Assembly (NCBI GenBank): GCA_964492065.1 | Contig: CAZBHH010000010.1 | Coordinates: 1-64,000 of the forward strand | DNA: 64,000 nt | From: JADKAC01 sp964492065 | GTDB taxonomy: Bacteria > Bacteroidota > Bacteroidia > Chitinophagales > BACL12 | Direction: 5' to 3' | Shown: piece after piece, positions 43,072 to 51,694 of the stretch | How the letters are laid out: each line of letters begins with the position of its first letter | Numbering within the stretch: the first letter of the stretch is position 1 | The notes under the pieces: generated by a model | Told to the model about the DNA's origin: nothing | Seen by the model: the letters and a program-made list of their open reading frames with translations, nothing else | Database searches by the model: none | Translations under genes and position numbers: made by a program

Positions 43072-43361
43072 TCGCCGATACCTCCTGCGAGATTGTACAA
43101 GTTGGCGTACGGGTACTTCTGTTGTAATCGCCGAATAGCAATCTGACTCCTGATTCCCTTTTTACAGTAAAATATTACGGGAATCGCCTTGGGAATTTTA
43201 TCTTGTTCAATCACAATATCGCCGAGCGGGATTAAGATACCTCCTATATTATACATCGCATGTTCATCTTCTTCACGCACATCCACTAACAGGTATTTCC
43301 GCTTAGCCCTTTTCCAAATTTCAAATTCCTCCCGGGAAATCTGTTTAATACTTACCTCCAT
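43068..43361 (-). CDS. Single-domain rhodanese-like protein
   Basis: 97 residues, one rhodanese domain. The CH2-like part is LVDVREEDEHAMYNIGGILIPLGDI and the active-site loop is YCKKGIRS, with the catalytic Cys present. Members carry a persulfide sulfur for thiosulfate or sulfide metabolism or tRNA thiolation. It ends in GGIGD. It follows the DUF3108 gene closely (2 nt gap), so it is probably the last gene of that small operon. No partner specifies the acceptor. Confidence 0.9.
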   Translation of the reverse strand: MEVSIKQISREEFEIWKRAKRKYLLVDVREEDEHAMYNIGGILIPLGDIVIEQDKIPKAIPVIFYCKKGIRSQIAIRRLQQKYPYANLYNLAGGIGD

Positions 43362-43363
43362 AC

Positions 43364-44218
43364 CTATTTGGAAACCTTGCTCGTAAATGGATATTTTGTT
43401 CCGGCATACGATTTCAGATCACAGGTGATTTTGCCGACCAGTAATTCAGATTCGATACGAACGGGAATCCGGTTTGCATCGTCGGTAAACCAAATAGTCA
43501 TACCCTCTCCTTTCCTGAAGATATTCCCCTCCACCAGCAAAGGCTTCACTTTAAGACAATTGAAAGTACCCAATTTGGTCTTGTACTGCTCCCTGCCCTC
43601 ATAGCGGATGTACAAATTATATACGGTGTCGTCAACCGCCATAGTGACCGGTATCTTATCGCCCGGTTTATAGTTGTTGAAGTTTAAGGTGCGTGCCCAA
43701 TAAAAGGAAGACAATAAATCGACGGCGCAAGGTTCTACATTCTTAATCGTCCTGGTTTTTGTCTTTCCGTTTTTCCTGTCTTCAAAGGAAACGATAGTAT
43801 TAGTCTGGCGATCCCAATCATAAGACCTGTAAAATGTGTATCCACCTTCATTGACATCACGTAAAAACTTTTCACTTTTTAGCGATTCCGGCTGCATCCA
43901 TGTCTCCATTTTATCCCTTACCCTGAAAAACCAGTCGAAAGATGCATAAGACACTGCCTCTGATACGGCATGGTACATCTTTTTATTATTCAATTGTCCG
44001 TCCTGCACTTTAAAATACACTTCACCGGCCCCTAACCACATAGGTCCGGCATTATAGAATACCTTGTAGGTTAATGATTCGCCGGATTGAAAAGAAAATG
44101 TTTCGATAGAACAGTTATTGGAATTATCCTGTCCGGCGACGGAGGCGTCTATTACGGCGCTTCCCGCCGCAGCAAAGACGCATATCGAAACAATAACAAA
44201 CCATCTTTTTTTATCCAT
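43364..44218 (-). CDS. DUF3108 secreted protein
   Basis: 284 residues. Signal peptide 1-21 or so (RWFVIVSICVFAAAGSAVIDA). The body fits DUF3108: FQSGESLTYKVFYNAGPMWLGAGEVYF near the start, SYDWDRQTN and the C-terminal GKITCDLKSYAGTKYPF. The family is predicted to be periplasmic or outer-membrane associated with a beta-rich fold; its function is not established. The operon order is UPF0104-type protein, DUF3108, rhodanese, with 7 and 2 nt gaps. Confidence 0.85.
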   Translation of the reverse strand: MDKKRWFVIVSICVFAAAGSAVIDASVAGQDNSNNCSIETFSFQSGESLTYKVFYNAGPMWLGAGEVYFKVQDGQLNNKKMYHAVSEAVSYASFDWFFRVRDKMETWMQPESLKSEKFLRDVNEGGYTFYRSYDWDRQTNTIVSFEDRKNGKTKTRTIKNVEPCAVDLLSSFYWARTLNFNNYKPGDKIPVTMAVDDTVYNLYIRYEGREQYKTKLGTFNCLKVKPLLVEGNIFRKGEGMTIWFTDDANRIPVRIESELLVGKITCDLKSYAGTKYPFTSKVSK

Positions 44219-44225
44219 ATTCGGT

Positions 44226-45221
44226 TTATTTTAAAAAATTTTTTTTCACAATAAAAATAAAACCCAACACCGCCGGAATAATCAGGTTTAACAACCACAA
44301 ACCGGTGGAGGCGCCAATTACACCCAATGCATTATCCGTAAAATAACCGCAGAAATATACCGCAATATTTCCCCTGGTAAACAGCTCTGCAATTGCAAAA
44401 CTCGGTATAATTGTCTGTGCTAAAAATATCAGACTTATCACCATCAAACCATCTCCCAAATGTAAATGAACGCCGAACATATGGAGGAAAGCCAAATACT
44501 GTGCCGTAAAAACAGAATAGCGCAGTGCGGATAGGCCAAGGTACATCCATAAGTCGCGGTTGTGGTAGCTGCCCACTACGGTAATGTAGGGTAATATCCT
44601 CCTGAAAAAACGTTTGTGTTTAAACAACTCGATAAAGATGTGCAAGTTAAAATAGGCGGTAAAAAAACAGAACTCGAGTATAATACAAATACCGATAAGC
44701 ATCCAGGTAATGTAGGTGTCGAAAATTGTCTGTGTCAATAAAAAAATAATGAGAGCGATAAATCCGAAGGAAGCTGTAACCACAATCTGTCCAAAACTGC
44801 CGATAAGGGTGGCAATGATTGCGTTGATGCGATGCCGCATGGGGAGGTATAATATCCTGCCGCCGTATTCGCCGATCCTGTTTGGCGTAAACAACCCCAA
44901 GGTGACGCCTGTCCATACCGCTTTAAATGCCAGCCTCCATGAAATAACATACAGCTTCGAAATAATTAATTTCCATTTAAATGACTCCATACCCCAATTT
45001 ATCAGCATCAAACCGGCCAATACGACCAACAGCAGGTAATCACCCACACTTAGATTCTTTGCCATGGGATGCAGCGTTGTTTTTACTTCACTATTTGCAA
45101 CCAATTGTTTATAAAGTGCGAAAATCAGCAGCCCGAGAATAACTACCTTTATTAATAAAGAATAAACCTGGTTTTTTCCCGTAGATAGTTTCAACACATT
45201 AATGCTATAGAATGATGACAA
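44226..45221 (-). CDS. UPF0104 / lysylphosphatidylglycerol-synthase-like membrane protein
   Basis: Up to 331 residues with about eight transmembrane segments. The conserved WGMESFKWKLII, VWTGVTLGLFTPNRIGEYGGRILYL and IPSFAIAELFTRGN segments identify the UPF0104 (AglD/MprF-TM-like) family, seen in lipid or isoprenoid-linked sugar handling. It lacks an aminoacyltransferase domain. The start is uncertain: the longest frame begins with TTG at 45221 and overlaps the divergent ruvC start. A GTG at 45197 would avoid the overlap. Confidence 0.82.
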   Translation of the reverse strand: MSSFYSINVLKLSTGKNQVYSLLIKVVILGLLIFALYKQLVANSEVKTTLHPMAKNLSVGDYLLLVVLAGLMLINWGMESFKWKLIISKLYVISWRLAFKAVWTGVTLGLFTPNRIGEYGGRILYLPMRHRINAIIATLIGSFGQIVVTASFGFIALIIFLLTQTIFDTYITWMLIGICIILEFCFFTAYFNLHIFIELFKHKRFFRRILPYITVVGSYHNRDLWMYLGLSALRYSVFTAQYLAFLHMFGVHLHLGDGLMVISLIFLAQTIIPSFAIAELFTRGNIAVYFCGYFTDNALGVIGASTGLWLLNLIIPAVLGFIFIVKKNFLK

Positions 45222-45790
45222 TAAATAACAAACAAGTGATTATGGGCGTGGACCCCGGCACCAACTTGTTAGGTTATAGTATAATACGCAGTGATAAAAA
45301 TACTATGAATATTCTCATCAACGGCGTACTCGATCTCAAAAAGACAGCAGATCATTTTCAAAAGTTGCGCCTGATTTACGACAGGCTGCATTCTATTGCC
45401 GCAGCTTATCAACCGACGATTCTGGCTATTGAATCGCCTTATTTCGGCAAGAATGTCCAATCCATGCTCAAATTAGGCCGGGCACAGGGAGCTGCCATAT
45501 TGGTGGCGGCGCATTTCGATATGCAGATATACGAATACAGCCCCCGGCGTATCAAACAGGCAATCACCGGTAAAGGCAATGCCTCCAAGGAACAGGTGGC
45601 GCTGATGTTGACAAAAATTTTCAACCTGGAATCCATTCCCAAACACCTGGACGAATCAGATGCGCTTGCGGCAGCGGCTTGCCACCATTACAGCAACCGC
45701 ACCATTCCTTCTCATCATGGATCCAAACGCAAAAAAGCAAATTCCTGGGGTGAATTTATCAAACAGAATCCCACAAAGGTCAATCGCTGA
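45212..45790 (+). CDS. ruvC: Holliday junction resolvase RuvC
   Basis: 192 residues, endonuclease of the RuvABC complex. Acidic catalytic residues are visible: D14 (GVDPGTNLLGYS), E74 (AIESPYFGKN), D147 and D150 (HLDESDALAAAACH). ATG codons at 45212 and 45215 are adjacent, and either may be used. A Lys-rich tail after residue 165 extends slightly beyond the E. coli length. The 5' end overlaps the divergent UPF0104 frame if that frame uses its TTG. No ruvA or ruvB is nearby. Confidence 0.95.
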   Translation: MMTINNKQVIMGVDPGTNLLGYSIIRSDKNTMNILINGVLDLKKTADHFQKLRLIYDRLHSIAAAYQPTILAIESPYFGKNVQSMLKLGRAQGAAILVAAHFDMQIYEYSPRRIKQAITGKGNASKEQVALMLTKIFNLESIPKHLDESDALAAAACHHYSNRTIPSHHGSKRKKANSWGEFIKQNPTKVNR

Positions 45791-45793
45791 TTG

Positions 45794-46186
45794 TCACAGC
45801 CCAGCTCTGATTTTTTCGGCTATTGCACTGAGTTCGCTATCAGACATCTTCAGTTTCGGCCTGCTGAAATTTATATCTTCAATCGATTGCAGCGGGATGA
45901 GATGGATATGTGCATGCGGCACCTCCAGCCCTACCACAGCCACGCCGATGCGTTGACAGGGAATGGCTTTTTCCAGGGCCAGGGCAATTTTTTTTGCAAA
46001 GGGCAACGCTGCGCTCAGCAATGTATAATCCAAATCAAACAAATAATCAATTTCCTTCTTGGGAACGACCAATGTATGGCCCGGCGCCAATGGCATTATA
46101 TCCAAAAATGCACAGAAATTTTCATCTTCGTCGATCTTATAGCCCGGAATTTCTCCGGCAATTATTCTACTGAAAATACTCGGCAT
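45794..46186 (-). CDS. HIT-family nucleotide hydrolase (HINT-like)
   Basis: 130 residues. The histidine triad is HAHIHLIPL (HxHxHxx), preceded by PGHTLVVPKKEIDYLF. HINT-type enzymes hydrolyse AMP-lysine or other nucleoside phosphoramidates in the cytosol. It sits 2 nt after greA on the same strand, so the two are probably co-transcribed. It is convergent with ruvC. Confidence 0.93.
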   Translation of the reverse strand: MPSIFSRIIAGEIPGYKIDEDENFCAFLDIMPLAPGHTLVVPKKEIDYLFDLDYTLLSAALPFAKKIALALEKAIPCQRIGVAVVGLEVPHAHIHLIPLQSIEDINFSRPKLKMSDSELSAIAEKIRAGL

Positions 46187-46188
46187 CT

Positions 46189-46662
46189 TTAAAGAGTTAT
46201 ATCCAATATTTTGAGTTCGAGTACACCGGCCGGAACGGTAATTGAAACGACATCTCCAACGACATGCCCCAACAGCCCTTTACCAATTGGCGAAGTAACC
46301 GAAATTTTATTTGCTTTCAGATCGGCTTCCTTTTCTGCGACAAGTTTGTATTGAATTTCCTTGTTTAGCTTGGTATTCAGCACTTTGACATTGGTGAGAA
46401 CAGCCACTTTCGAAGTATCGATCTTCGACGCATCCATAATACGGGCATTGGCGAGTAATTCATCCAACTTGGCAATTTTTAGTTCCAATAGCCCCTGCGC
46501 CTCCTTGGCGGCATCGTATTCGGCATTCTCCGACAGGTCGCCTTTTTCCCTGGCCTCTTTAATTTGTTTGGTAATCTCTGCCCTGCCTTTCGATTTCAGG
46601 TATTGAATCTCTGCTACCAAATTATCGTAACCCTGTTGTGTTAAATATGTGATATCTACCAT
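46189..46662 (-). CDS. greA: Transcript cleavage factor GreA
   Basis: 157 residues. The N-terminal coiled coil reads YLTQQGYDNLVAEIQYLKSKGRAEITKQIKEAREKGDLSENAEYDAAKEAQG, shown here as its key segment (QIKEAREKGDLSENAEYDAA), which holds the acidic tip residues. The C-terminal FKBP-like domain ends ISVTSPIGKGLLGH. It rescues backtracked RNA polymerase. Length is normal. It is followed 2 nt later by the HIT gene. A terminator hairpin from the gene behind it lies 21 nt upstream of its start. Confidence 0.95.
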   Translation of the reverse strand: MVDITYLTQQGYDNLVAEIQYLKSKGRAEITKQIKEAREKGDLSENAEYDAAKEAQGLLELKIAKLDELLANARIMDASKIDTSKVAVLTNVKVLNTKLNKEIQYKLVAEKEADLKANKISVTSPIGKGLLGHVVGDVVSITVPAGVLELKILDITL

Positions 46663-46682
46663 ATCGATCTGCTTTTCTAATC

Positions 46683-46716
46683 AAAAAAAAGAAACGCCTC
46701 CTTGCGGAAACGTTTC
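46683..46716 (-). terminator. Intrinsic terminator of the TonB receptor/T9SS/PorV operon
   Basis: Minus-strand 11 bp stem GAAACGTTTCC / GGAGGCGTTTC (46716 to 46691) capped by a GCAA (GNRA) tetraloop, followed by eight T (46690-46683). It lies 24 bp past the PorV-family gene. A possible greA -7 box (TATTTTTG at 46726-46719) sits upstream of it, so an attenuator role for greA cannot be ruled out. Confidence 0.85.
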
Positions 46717-46739
46717 AACAAAAATAAATAAAATAACTA

Positions 46740-47810
46740 CTATATGCTCAATCTGATTCCAAATGAATGCGAACCATCATAAGGATTAGATGACCTGTAG
46801 GAATAGCTTATTGATAAAATATTAGTCGGTGAATCTGCAAACGATGTTTGGAATGTTACACCCGCAGCCAGCCCGGTATGTGCAGTTGTCCTCTCATCGG
46901 TATTGGAAGAAAGCATTCCATCCTCATACCTGTAACCGGCACGCAACAGGAACATCTCGGTATTTTTCACCTTCAGCCCGTATTCTACGCCAATGCCAAA
47001 CTGGTCTTTGCTAAAGGAGTTAGAGATAAAGGAGCCCACGGCAGTCAGCCTGTTGGTTGCTCCGAAATAGAAGTCATAAGATAATCCTATCGACAGCGAC
47101 GAAGGCAATTCAAAATATTCAGACGGGAAACCCAGGGTGGCTGCATAACTGCCGTCGGGAACACTTCCCCTGAAGGTCAGACCATCACCGCCGAAACGCA
47201 TCGGAGTACCGATATTTTTCAGGGTAACACCCATCTTCATTTTCTCGGGATGTTCCTCTGTTCCTGTGATATATTGAATACCGACATCGAGGGAGACGCC
47301 AAAGGCTTTCATATCCGAAATATTTTCGGAAATACCGCGAATGGTAAATCCACCGCTGAGGTAGTCGGCAAACTTTCTGGAATACGATACGGCAAAGTTA
47401 GACAGCCTCGGCCTGAAAGTAGCGCCGGTGCCTTCCGGCGCCGCGGTAGTGGTAACCGGAATGTCTCCGAGATTAAAATTTACAAGCGACAATCCGATGG
47501 CGCCTTCACCTACTTTTTGTGCCAGTCCAAAGGAGTTGATGCTAATATCTGATCCCACCAGCCATTCGGTCCTGGAAAAAGTCAAATCCGTTCTATTGAT
47601 AAACGTCAAACCGGCAACATTCACATTCATGGACTCCAGGCCTTGAATAGACGCCACGTTTAAGCCATACCATCCGGAACTTTGCGCCCAGGGGTTTATT
47701 AATATTTCGGAGGCCCCTGCCTGTCCTGCCCTATCGGGGTTACCGGCTATAACTGTACCTGCAATCGCAAGCAGCGCTATTAAAATTTTTACTTTTAAAA
47801 ATCCTCTCAT
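46740..47810 (-). CDS. PorV/PorQ-family outer-membrane barrel protein
   Basis: 356 residues. Signal peptide 1-22 (ending GTVIAG), then NPDRAGQAGASEILINPWAQ and SGWYGLNVASIQGLESMNVNVAGLTF, typical of the PorV/PorQ (UPF0164-like) family. A beta-barrel follows, ending SHSFGIRLSI. PorV shuttles T9SS cargo to the cell surface and PorQ binds the sortase complex. This copy sits 11 nt after a giant T9SS-type cargo, so it may be a dedicated accessory. It is the last gene of the trio. Confidence 0.85.
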   Translation of the reverse strand: MRGFLKVKILIALLAIAGTVIAGNPDRAGQAGASEILINPWAQSSGWYGLNVASIQGLESMNVNVAGLTFINRTDLTFSRTEWLVGSDISINSFGLAQKVGEGAIGLSLVNFNLGDIPVTTTAAPEGTGATFRPRLSNFAVSYSRKFADYLSGGFTIRGISENISDMKAFGVSLDVGIQYITGTEEHPEKMKMGVTLKNIGTPMRFGGDGLTFRGSVPDGSYAATLGFPSEYFELPSSLSIGLSYDFYFGATNRLTAVGSFISNSFSKDQFGIGVEYGLKVKNTEMFLLRAGYRYEDGMLSSNTDERTTAHTGLAAGVTFQTSFADSPTNILSISYSYRSSNPYDGSHSFGIRLSI

Positions 47811-47821
47811 TTATTTCAGTT

Positions 47822-50800
47822 TTAGAAGGTATCAAGATCTATCGGACGCATTGCGCCAAACCACTTAACGGTGCGTTCTCCCAGCGCCCCGGCATCAATA
47901 TGGATCAGGTAAACGCCACTGGCAACCATTACACCCTTGGAATTCTTTAAATCCCATTCCAGCGATGTATCCAGGTTGTCTGCCTTGGTGGTCAAAATAC
48001 CACCTGATGATGTTTCACCTGATACGGCCCTCGTATATTTGCGCACGAGGGTGCCGTCCATTGAGAAAATACTTACCGTACAATTGCTCGGCAGATTGGT
48101 AATTTTTATCCGGTAATCTACCGGGCTGGTCTCATAGGAAGAATATGCGTAATACGGATTAGGCACTACGTTTATTAAGTCGAGTGCACTCTCGGCTTTT
48201 GCCGTGTTATTAACCGTTGCAGCCAAATCTGTTGTACTAAATCTATACATCGGGAATCCGGCATTTTCACCGCCGACTACCTTATTGACATACCTGCCGG
48301 TTACCCGGATTTTTACGGTGGTTTCAGTCGGAATCAAGCCATCTGTAAACGATAATAAGGAAGCGCCCGGAGCAAGCATCGGCCGGCCTATCCATACCAC
48401 ATTTTTCCATACTTCACGAATTATGGTTGAGGAAGGCGGTGTACCACCCACCCATGAGAGTGAATCCATCCAGGTTTTACATCCGTCATAGGGGATACGG
48501 GTAACGTATATATTGTGTTTACCACCTAATACGATATCCAATCCACTATCTCCTACATATTTTTCTGATGGGTTAAACAACATGTCATCGGAGTTACCAT
48601 CAATATTCACAAAGGGGTCTTCCCCAAAGAAGATGTTCACCCGCTGACCTGTTTCCACATTAATGGCATATCCCGGGAACCAACTGCGGCCAATTTCACC
48701 TGCAACCACATTGCCGTACTGATCAATGGAAGGCTTCTGGCGAAGGTCCATCTTATTCTCTCCGTACAGGTTGGTAGATGGCCCCTCTCCGGTATTGACA
48801 ACTATACACTGCGACCACTTCGACCGGTCGTTGGTAAGAACGATATCAATACCGTTGAGACTGCTCAATCTCTGTTGCGGCAGTGAAATTGTCAAGCCGA
48901 TGATCTGGCGCAATGGCATATACAGAATACCGGAAGATTCATTGTTATAGCGTGTGAGCCCCATCGGCCCGATGGTTCCCGCGACAATTGTTTCATAGAC
49001 TTCATTATCATCCACGCCCAGGATATCGCCCTCATCCAGTCCCGATCTCAACCAGTTGAACAGCGGTGATCCATTCACGTTTGGAATTCCGGACAACCAC
49101 GGTTTATTGATATCTTCATAAACGACATCCCATCCGATCAAACCGTTATTGGATTCCCATTCAACGCCGGCAACATTCGGGTCAGGGCCCGGGGGATTGA
49201 CACCGGTAATAGTAACTGCCAGCCCCCAATCCGGAATAATTTGTTCATTTTTAAAACCAATCGGGAAATCGGATTTAACAGATTGACCCGTTGTCAAATT
49301 CGTCATTACCCACCAGGTAGAGTCATAATTTAACACATATCCCGCAGGCGCTCCTGCAGCTGCCATCGAAGAATCGTATAATATCACCTGAAAGTCGGCA
49401 GCCGGCACTCTGACAGGGTCATAAACAGCCACATCAATAGGCGCTTTCCGGCCTTTATACACCGGCATAGCTATAGAGCCATTTGCTAAAATTTCATCAA
49501 CGGAAGCAGAGGTGAGTTCCAGGAAATTACCGCCGTTTCCAACACCTTCCACCATAGTGATATCCGGACCGTCGCCGTATTGGGCGTTCAGGACTGTTCC
49601 ACCTGATTGCGGATCGGGTTTATGCGGGATACCAACATAGAGTTTAATATTATTTCTACCTTCCAGATACGGGCGTTTCTGCGTATTGGGGTCTGTCGGG
49701 TCATAGGCTTTATACTCATTATAGGCATAGGACACTACTGAGAAATAGTATTTCTTATAATTCACAATTTTAGTTATACCGGATGCAAATGCATCATCGG
49801 TAACTCTAAAGGTGTGGAACACTCCGTCATTATTGCCATCTACTTGCAACACCGGCACATCGGCCCCCAACACGGGATCATAGGTGAAATTCACCAATTT
49901 CACCACGTCATCTTCCAGGTCGCACTGGAATATCAGGCGTGCTTTGGCCGGATCGTTATATTCAGAGCTTGAAACCTGGCCGTTGGCGAGTTGGTAAATC
50001 TTGTACCCCTGGAAATTATAGGTGGAGTCGGTAATGCTCGGGTCTTCCTCCATAATACTTTGTATAATAGGATCAGCTTCCTCATACGACTCACCTCTAT
50101 TATTTGAATTTGGTCCATTCGTTATGGAAATTATCAACTCCTGGTCTAATTCCCTGATAGACATATCCGGTGCATCCGGTCCGCTGATCAATTCAAAATT
50201 ATTGTCGAACAGCGCCTGAGCTTTTTGGTCTGCCAATGAAATGGCGTCAAATGTGGTTTGACAGCCCCCGGAAATCGGCGGCCTCACCCAAAGTGCGCCG
50301 ATAACGATTTCATTGGTTGCGCCCGGTTCCAGCCTGAAAGGTCCGGAAGACATGATAAACCTGCGGTCATTCGGCGGATTGCTTTCGGTACATTCGCTCC
50401 AACCCAACGGGTCGCTTGGGTCGCTGGGGAACATAAAGGGAGTTGCCTCTGTTCCGCCGTAGCCGTTTCCACCGGAAGTAAAGGGAGAGCCGTCTTTCCA
50501 ACTTCCTGACAGGTAGCCGTAATAATGCGCTGCCACTTCGGGGTTACCAATCGTCGACCAGTCGTTATTGTAGTACAAGAAGGCAGCCATACCCAAACGG
50601 ATACTGTCAGTAATGGTACTGCCGTCGTAAATATATTTAATCGGCCCCTGGAAAAAGTCAGTACCGAACAGAGGCGGGTTTTCGCCATAGGCCGCCAAAT
50701 CGGGCCCGTCGAGTGCATCGCCATTATAAGTTAGACCTAAGGAAAGCGTCGTATCGCATCCAACCCAGTCGTCGAAAGCATAGCCTAAATCCGAATCCAC

Positions 50801-51670
50801 CCAATATCCCATATAAACAGAGTCCAATGCCGTTGTCGCATAATTGATAACATTATACTTGTAAAAGGTCATATCGTTAATCTCATCGTTGGTACTGAAG
50901 GCAAATGCAGTTGCCTGTATTTCGACACCAATGGCATCGCCACCGGATTCGGTATGGATATTTCCCTTGTCGTTATATACATAAAATATGGCCTGATCTC
51001 CGTCCACATCGGGGTATTCGCCAAAATTCGGCTCATAAACGCCATTGAAATTCAGGTCTACAAACGGCGCTAAAGGCTTGTTGATAACCAAAACATCGGT
51101 TGCAGATTTGCCTTTTGCATAGGCATTTCCAATCGCCGGCCACTCCCAAATCACCCGGTATGTAGATGAGTATGTAAGCGGGCTTGCTTCAGAACCGCCC
51201 AAATTGATGAAACTGTCAATAAGGCTCGCATTCACCTTCCAGTGTCGGTCATATGCATTACACACCACATCATCCACAGTTCCAAGACTTGTCAATGGGC
51301 CCGGCCAAAAGTCGTTTCCATTTTGCCGATACGTCTGAGCCGCTATTTTTAACTGGCCGCCGGCATCGATACCGCCAATCCAAAGAGCGCCAGCAAAACT
51401 GGAACTCACTTCGATATCGGGCGGATATACTTTGGGTACCACATATTTACCGTTGTTCAAATCCCACCAGAAGTCACCCGCACCCAGGAGCCGTGCACGC
51501 ACGTTGTTAATGTCCAGCTCGATTTGTGATGTGGCGTCATTACAGGCGGCAGAAAGCTTACTGTAGTTTTGAGCTTGTCTTCCCGAAATACCGATATTTT
51601 CCTTTGCCTGCGTGGTAAAGACTACAGTTGCCAGAAAGACAGATGTGAAAATTATTTTCTTGTTCAACAT
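47822..51670 (-). CDS. Very large secreted protein with T9SS-type C-terminal region
   Basis: 1282 residues. Signal peptide (about 1-22, ending TTQAKE). A long beta-rich body has many Asp/Gly-rich loops (NGVYEPNFGEYPDVDGDQ, NNDGVFHTF). The C-terminal ~95 residues look like a T9SS type A sorting domain: VVPNPYYAYSS, then ITNLPSNCTVSIFSMDGTLVRKY and SKGVMVASGVYLIHI. An extra tail (FGAMRPIDLDTF) follows, beyond the usual end of such domains. It should be exported to or across the outer membrane. No enzymatic domain is recognised. It lies between a TonB receptor (24 nt upstream) and the PorV-family gene (11 nt downstream). Confidence 0.85.
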   Translation of the reverse strand: MLNKKIIFTSVFLATVVFTTQAKENIGISGRQAQNYSKLSAACNDATSQIELDINNVRARLLGAGDFWWDLNNGKYVVPKVYPPDIEVSSSFAGALWIGGIDAGGQLKIAAQTYRQNGNDFWPGPLTSLGTVDDVVCNAYDRHWKVNASLIDSFINLGGSEASPLTYSSTYRVIWEWPAIGNAYAKGKSATDVLVINKPLAPFVDLNFNGVYEPNFGEYPDVDGDQAIFYVYNDKGNIHTESGGDAIGVEIQATAFAFSTNDEINDMTFYKYNVINYATTALDSVYMGYWVDSDLGYAFDDWVGCDTTLSLGLTYNGDALDGPDLAAYGENPPLFGTDFFQGPIKYIYDGSTITDSIRLGMAAFLYYNNDWSTIGNPEVAAHYYGYLSGSWKDGSPFTSGGNGYGGTEATPFMFPSDPSDPLGWSECTESNPPNDRRFIMSSGPFRLEPGATNEIVIGALWVRPPISGGCQTTFDAISLADQKAQALFDNNFELISGPDAPDMSIRELDQELIISITNGPNSNNRGESYEEADPIIQSIMEEDPSITDSTYNFQGYKIYQLANGQVSSSEYNDPAKARLIFQCDLEDDVVKLVNFTYDPVLGADVPVLQVDGNNDGVFHTFRVTDDAFASGITKIVNYKKYYFSVVSYAYNEYKAYDPTDPNTQKRPYLEGRNNIKLYVGIPHKPDPQSGGTVLNAQYGDGPDITMVEGVGNGGNFLELTSASVDEILANGSIAMPVYKGRKAPIDVAVYDPVRVPAADFQVILYDSSMAAAGAPAGYVLNYDSTWWVMTNLTTGQSVKSDFPIGFKNEQIIPDWGLAVTITGVNPPGPDPNVAGVEWESNNGLIGWDVVYEDINKPWLSGIPNVNGSPLFNWLRSGLDEGDILGVDDNEVYETIVAGTIGPMGLTRYNNESSGILYMPLRQIIGLTISLPQQRLSSLNGIDIVLTNDRSKWSQCIVVNTGEGPSTNLYGENKMDLRQKPSIDQYGNVVAGEIGRSWFPGYAINVETGQRVNIFFGEDPFVNIDGNSDDMLFNPSEKYVGDSGLDIVLGGKHNIYVTRIPYDGCKTWMDSLSWVGGTPPSSTIIREVWKNVVWIGRPMLAPGASLLSFTDGLIPTETTVKIRVTGRYVNKVVGGENAGFPMYRFSTTDLAATVNNTAKAESALDLINVVPNPYYAYSSYETSPVDYRIKITNLPSNCTVSIFSMDGTLVRKYTRAVSGETSSGGILTTKADNLDTSLEWDLKNSKGVMVASGVYLIHIDAGALGERTVKWFGAMRPIDLDTF

Positions 51671-51694
51671 ATTTTAAGCGCTTTATACTAATTT

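Noticed and set aside
50284..50724. Antisense or alternate-frame 146-codon frame within the giant T9SS-type gene
   Set aside because: Same strand but another frame, embedded fully in a gene with clear homology features.
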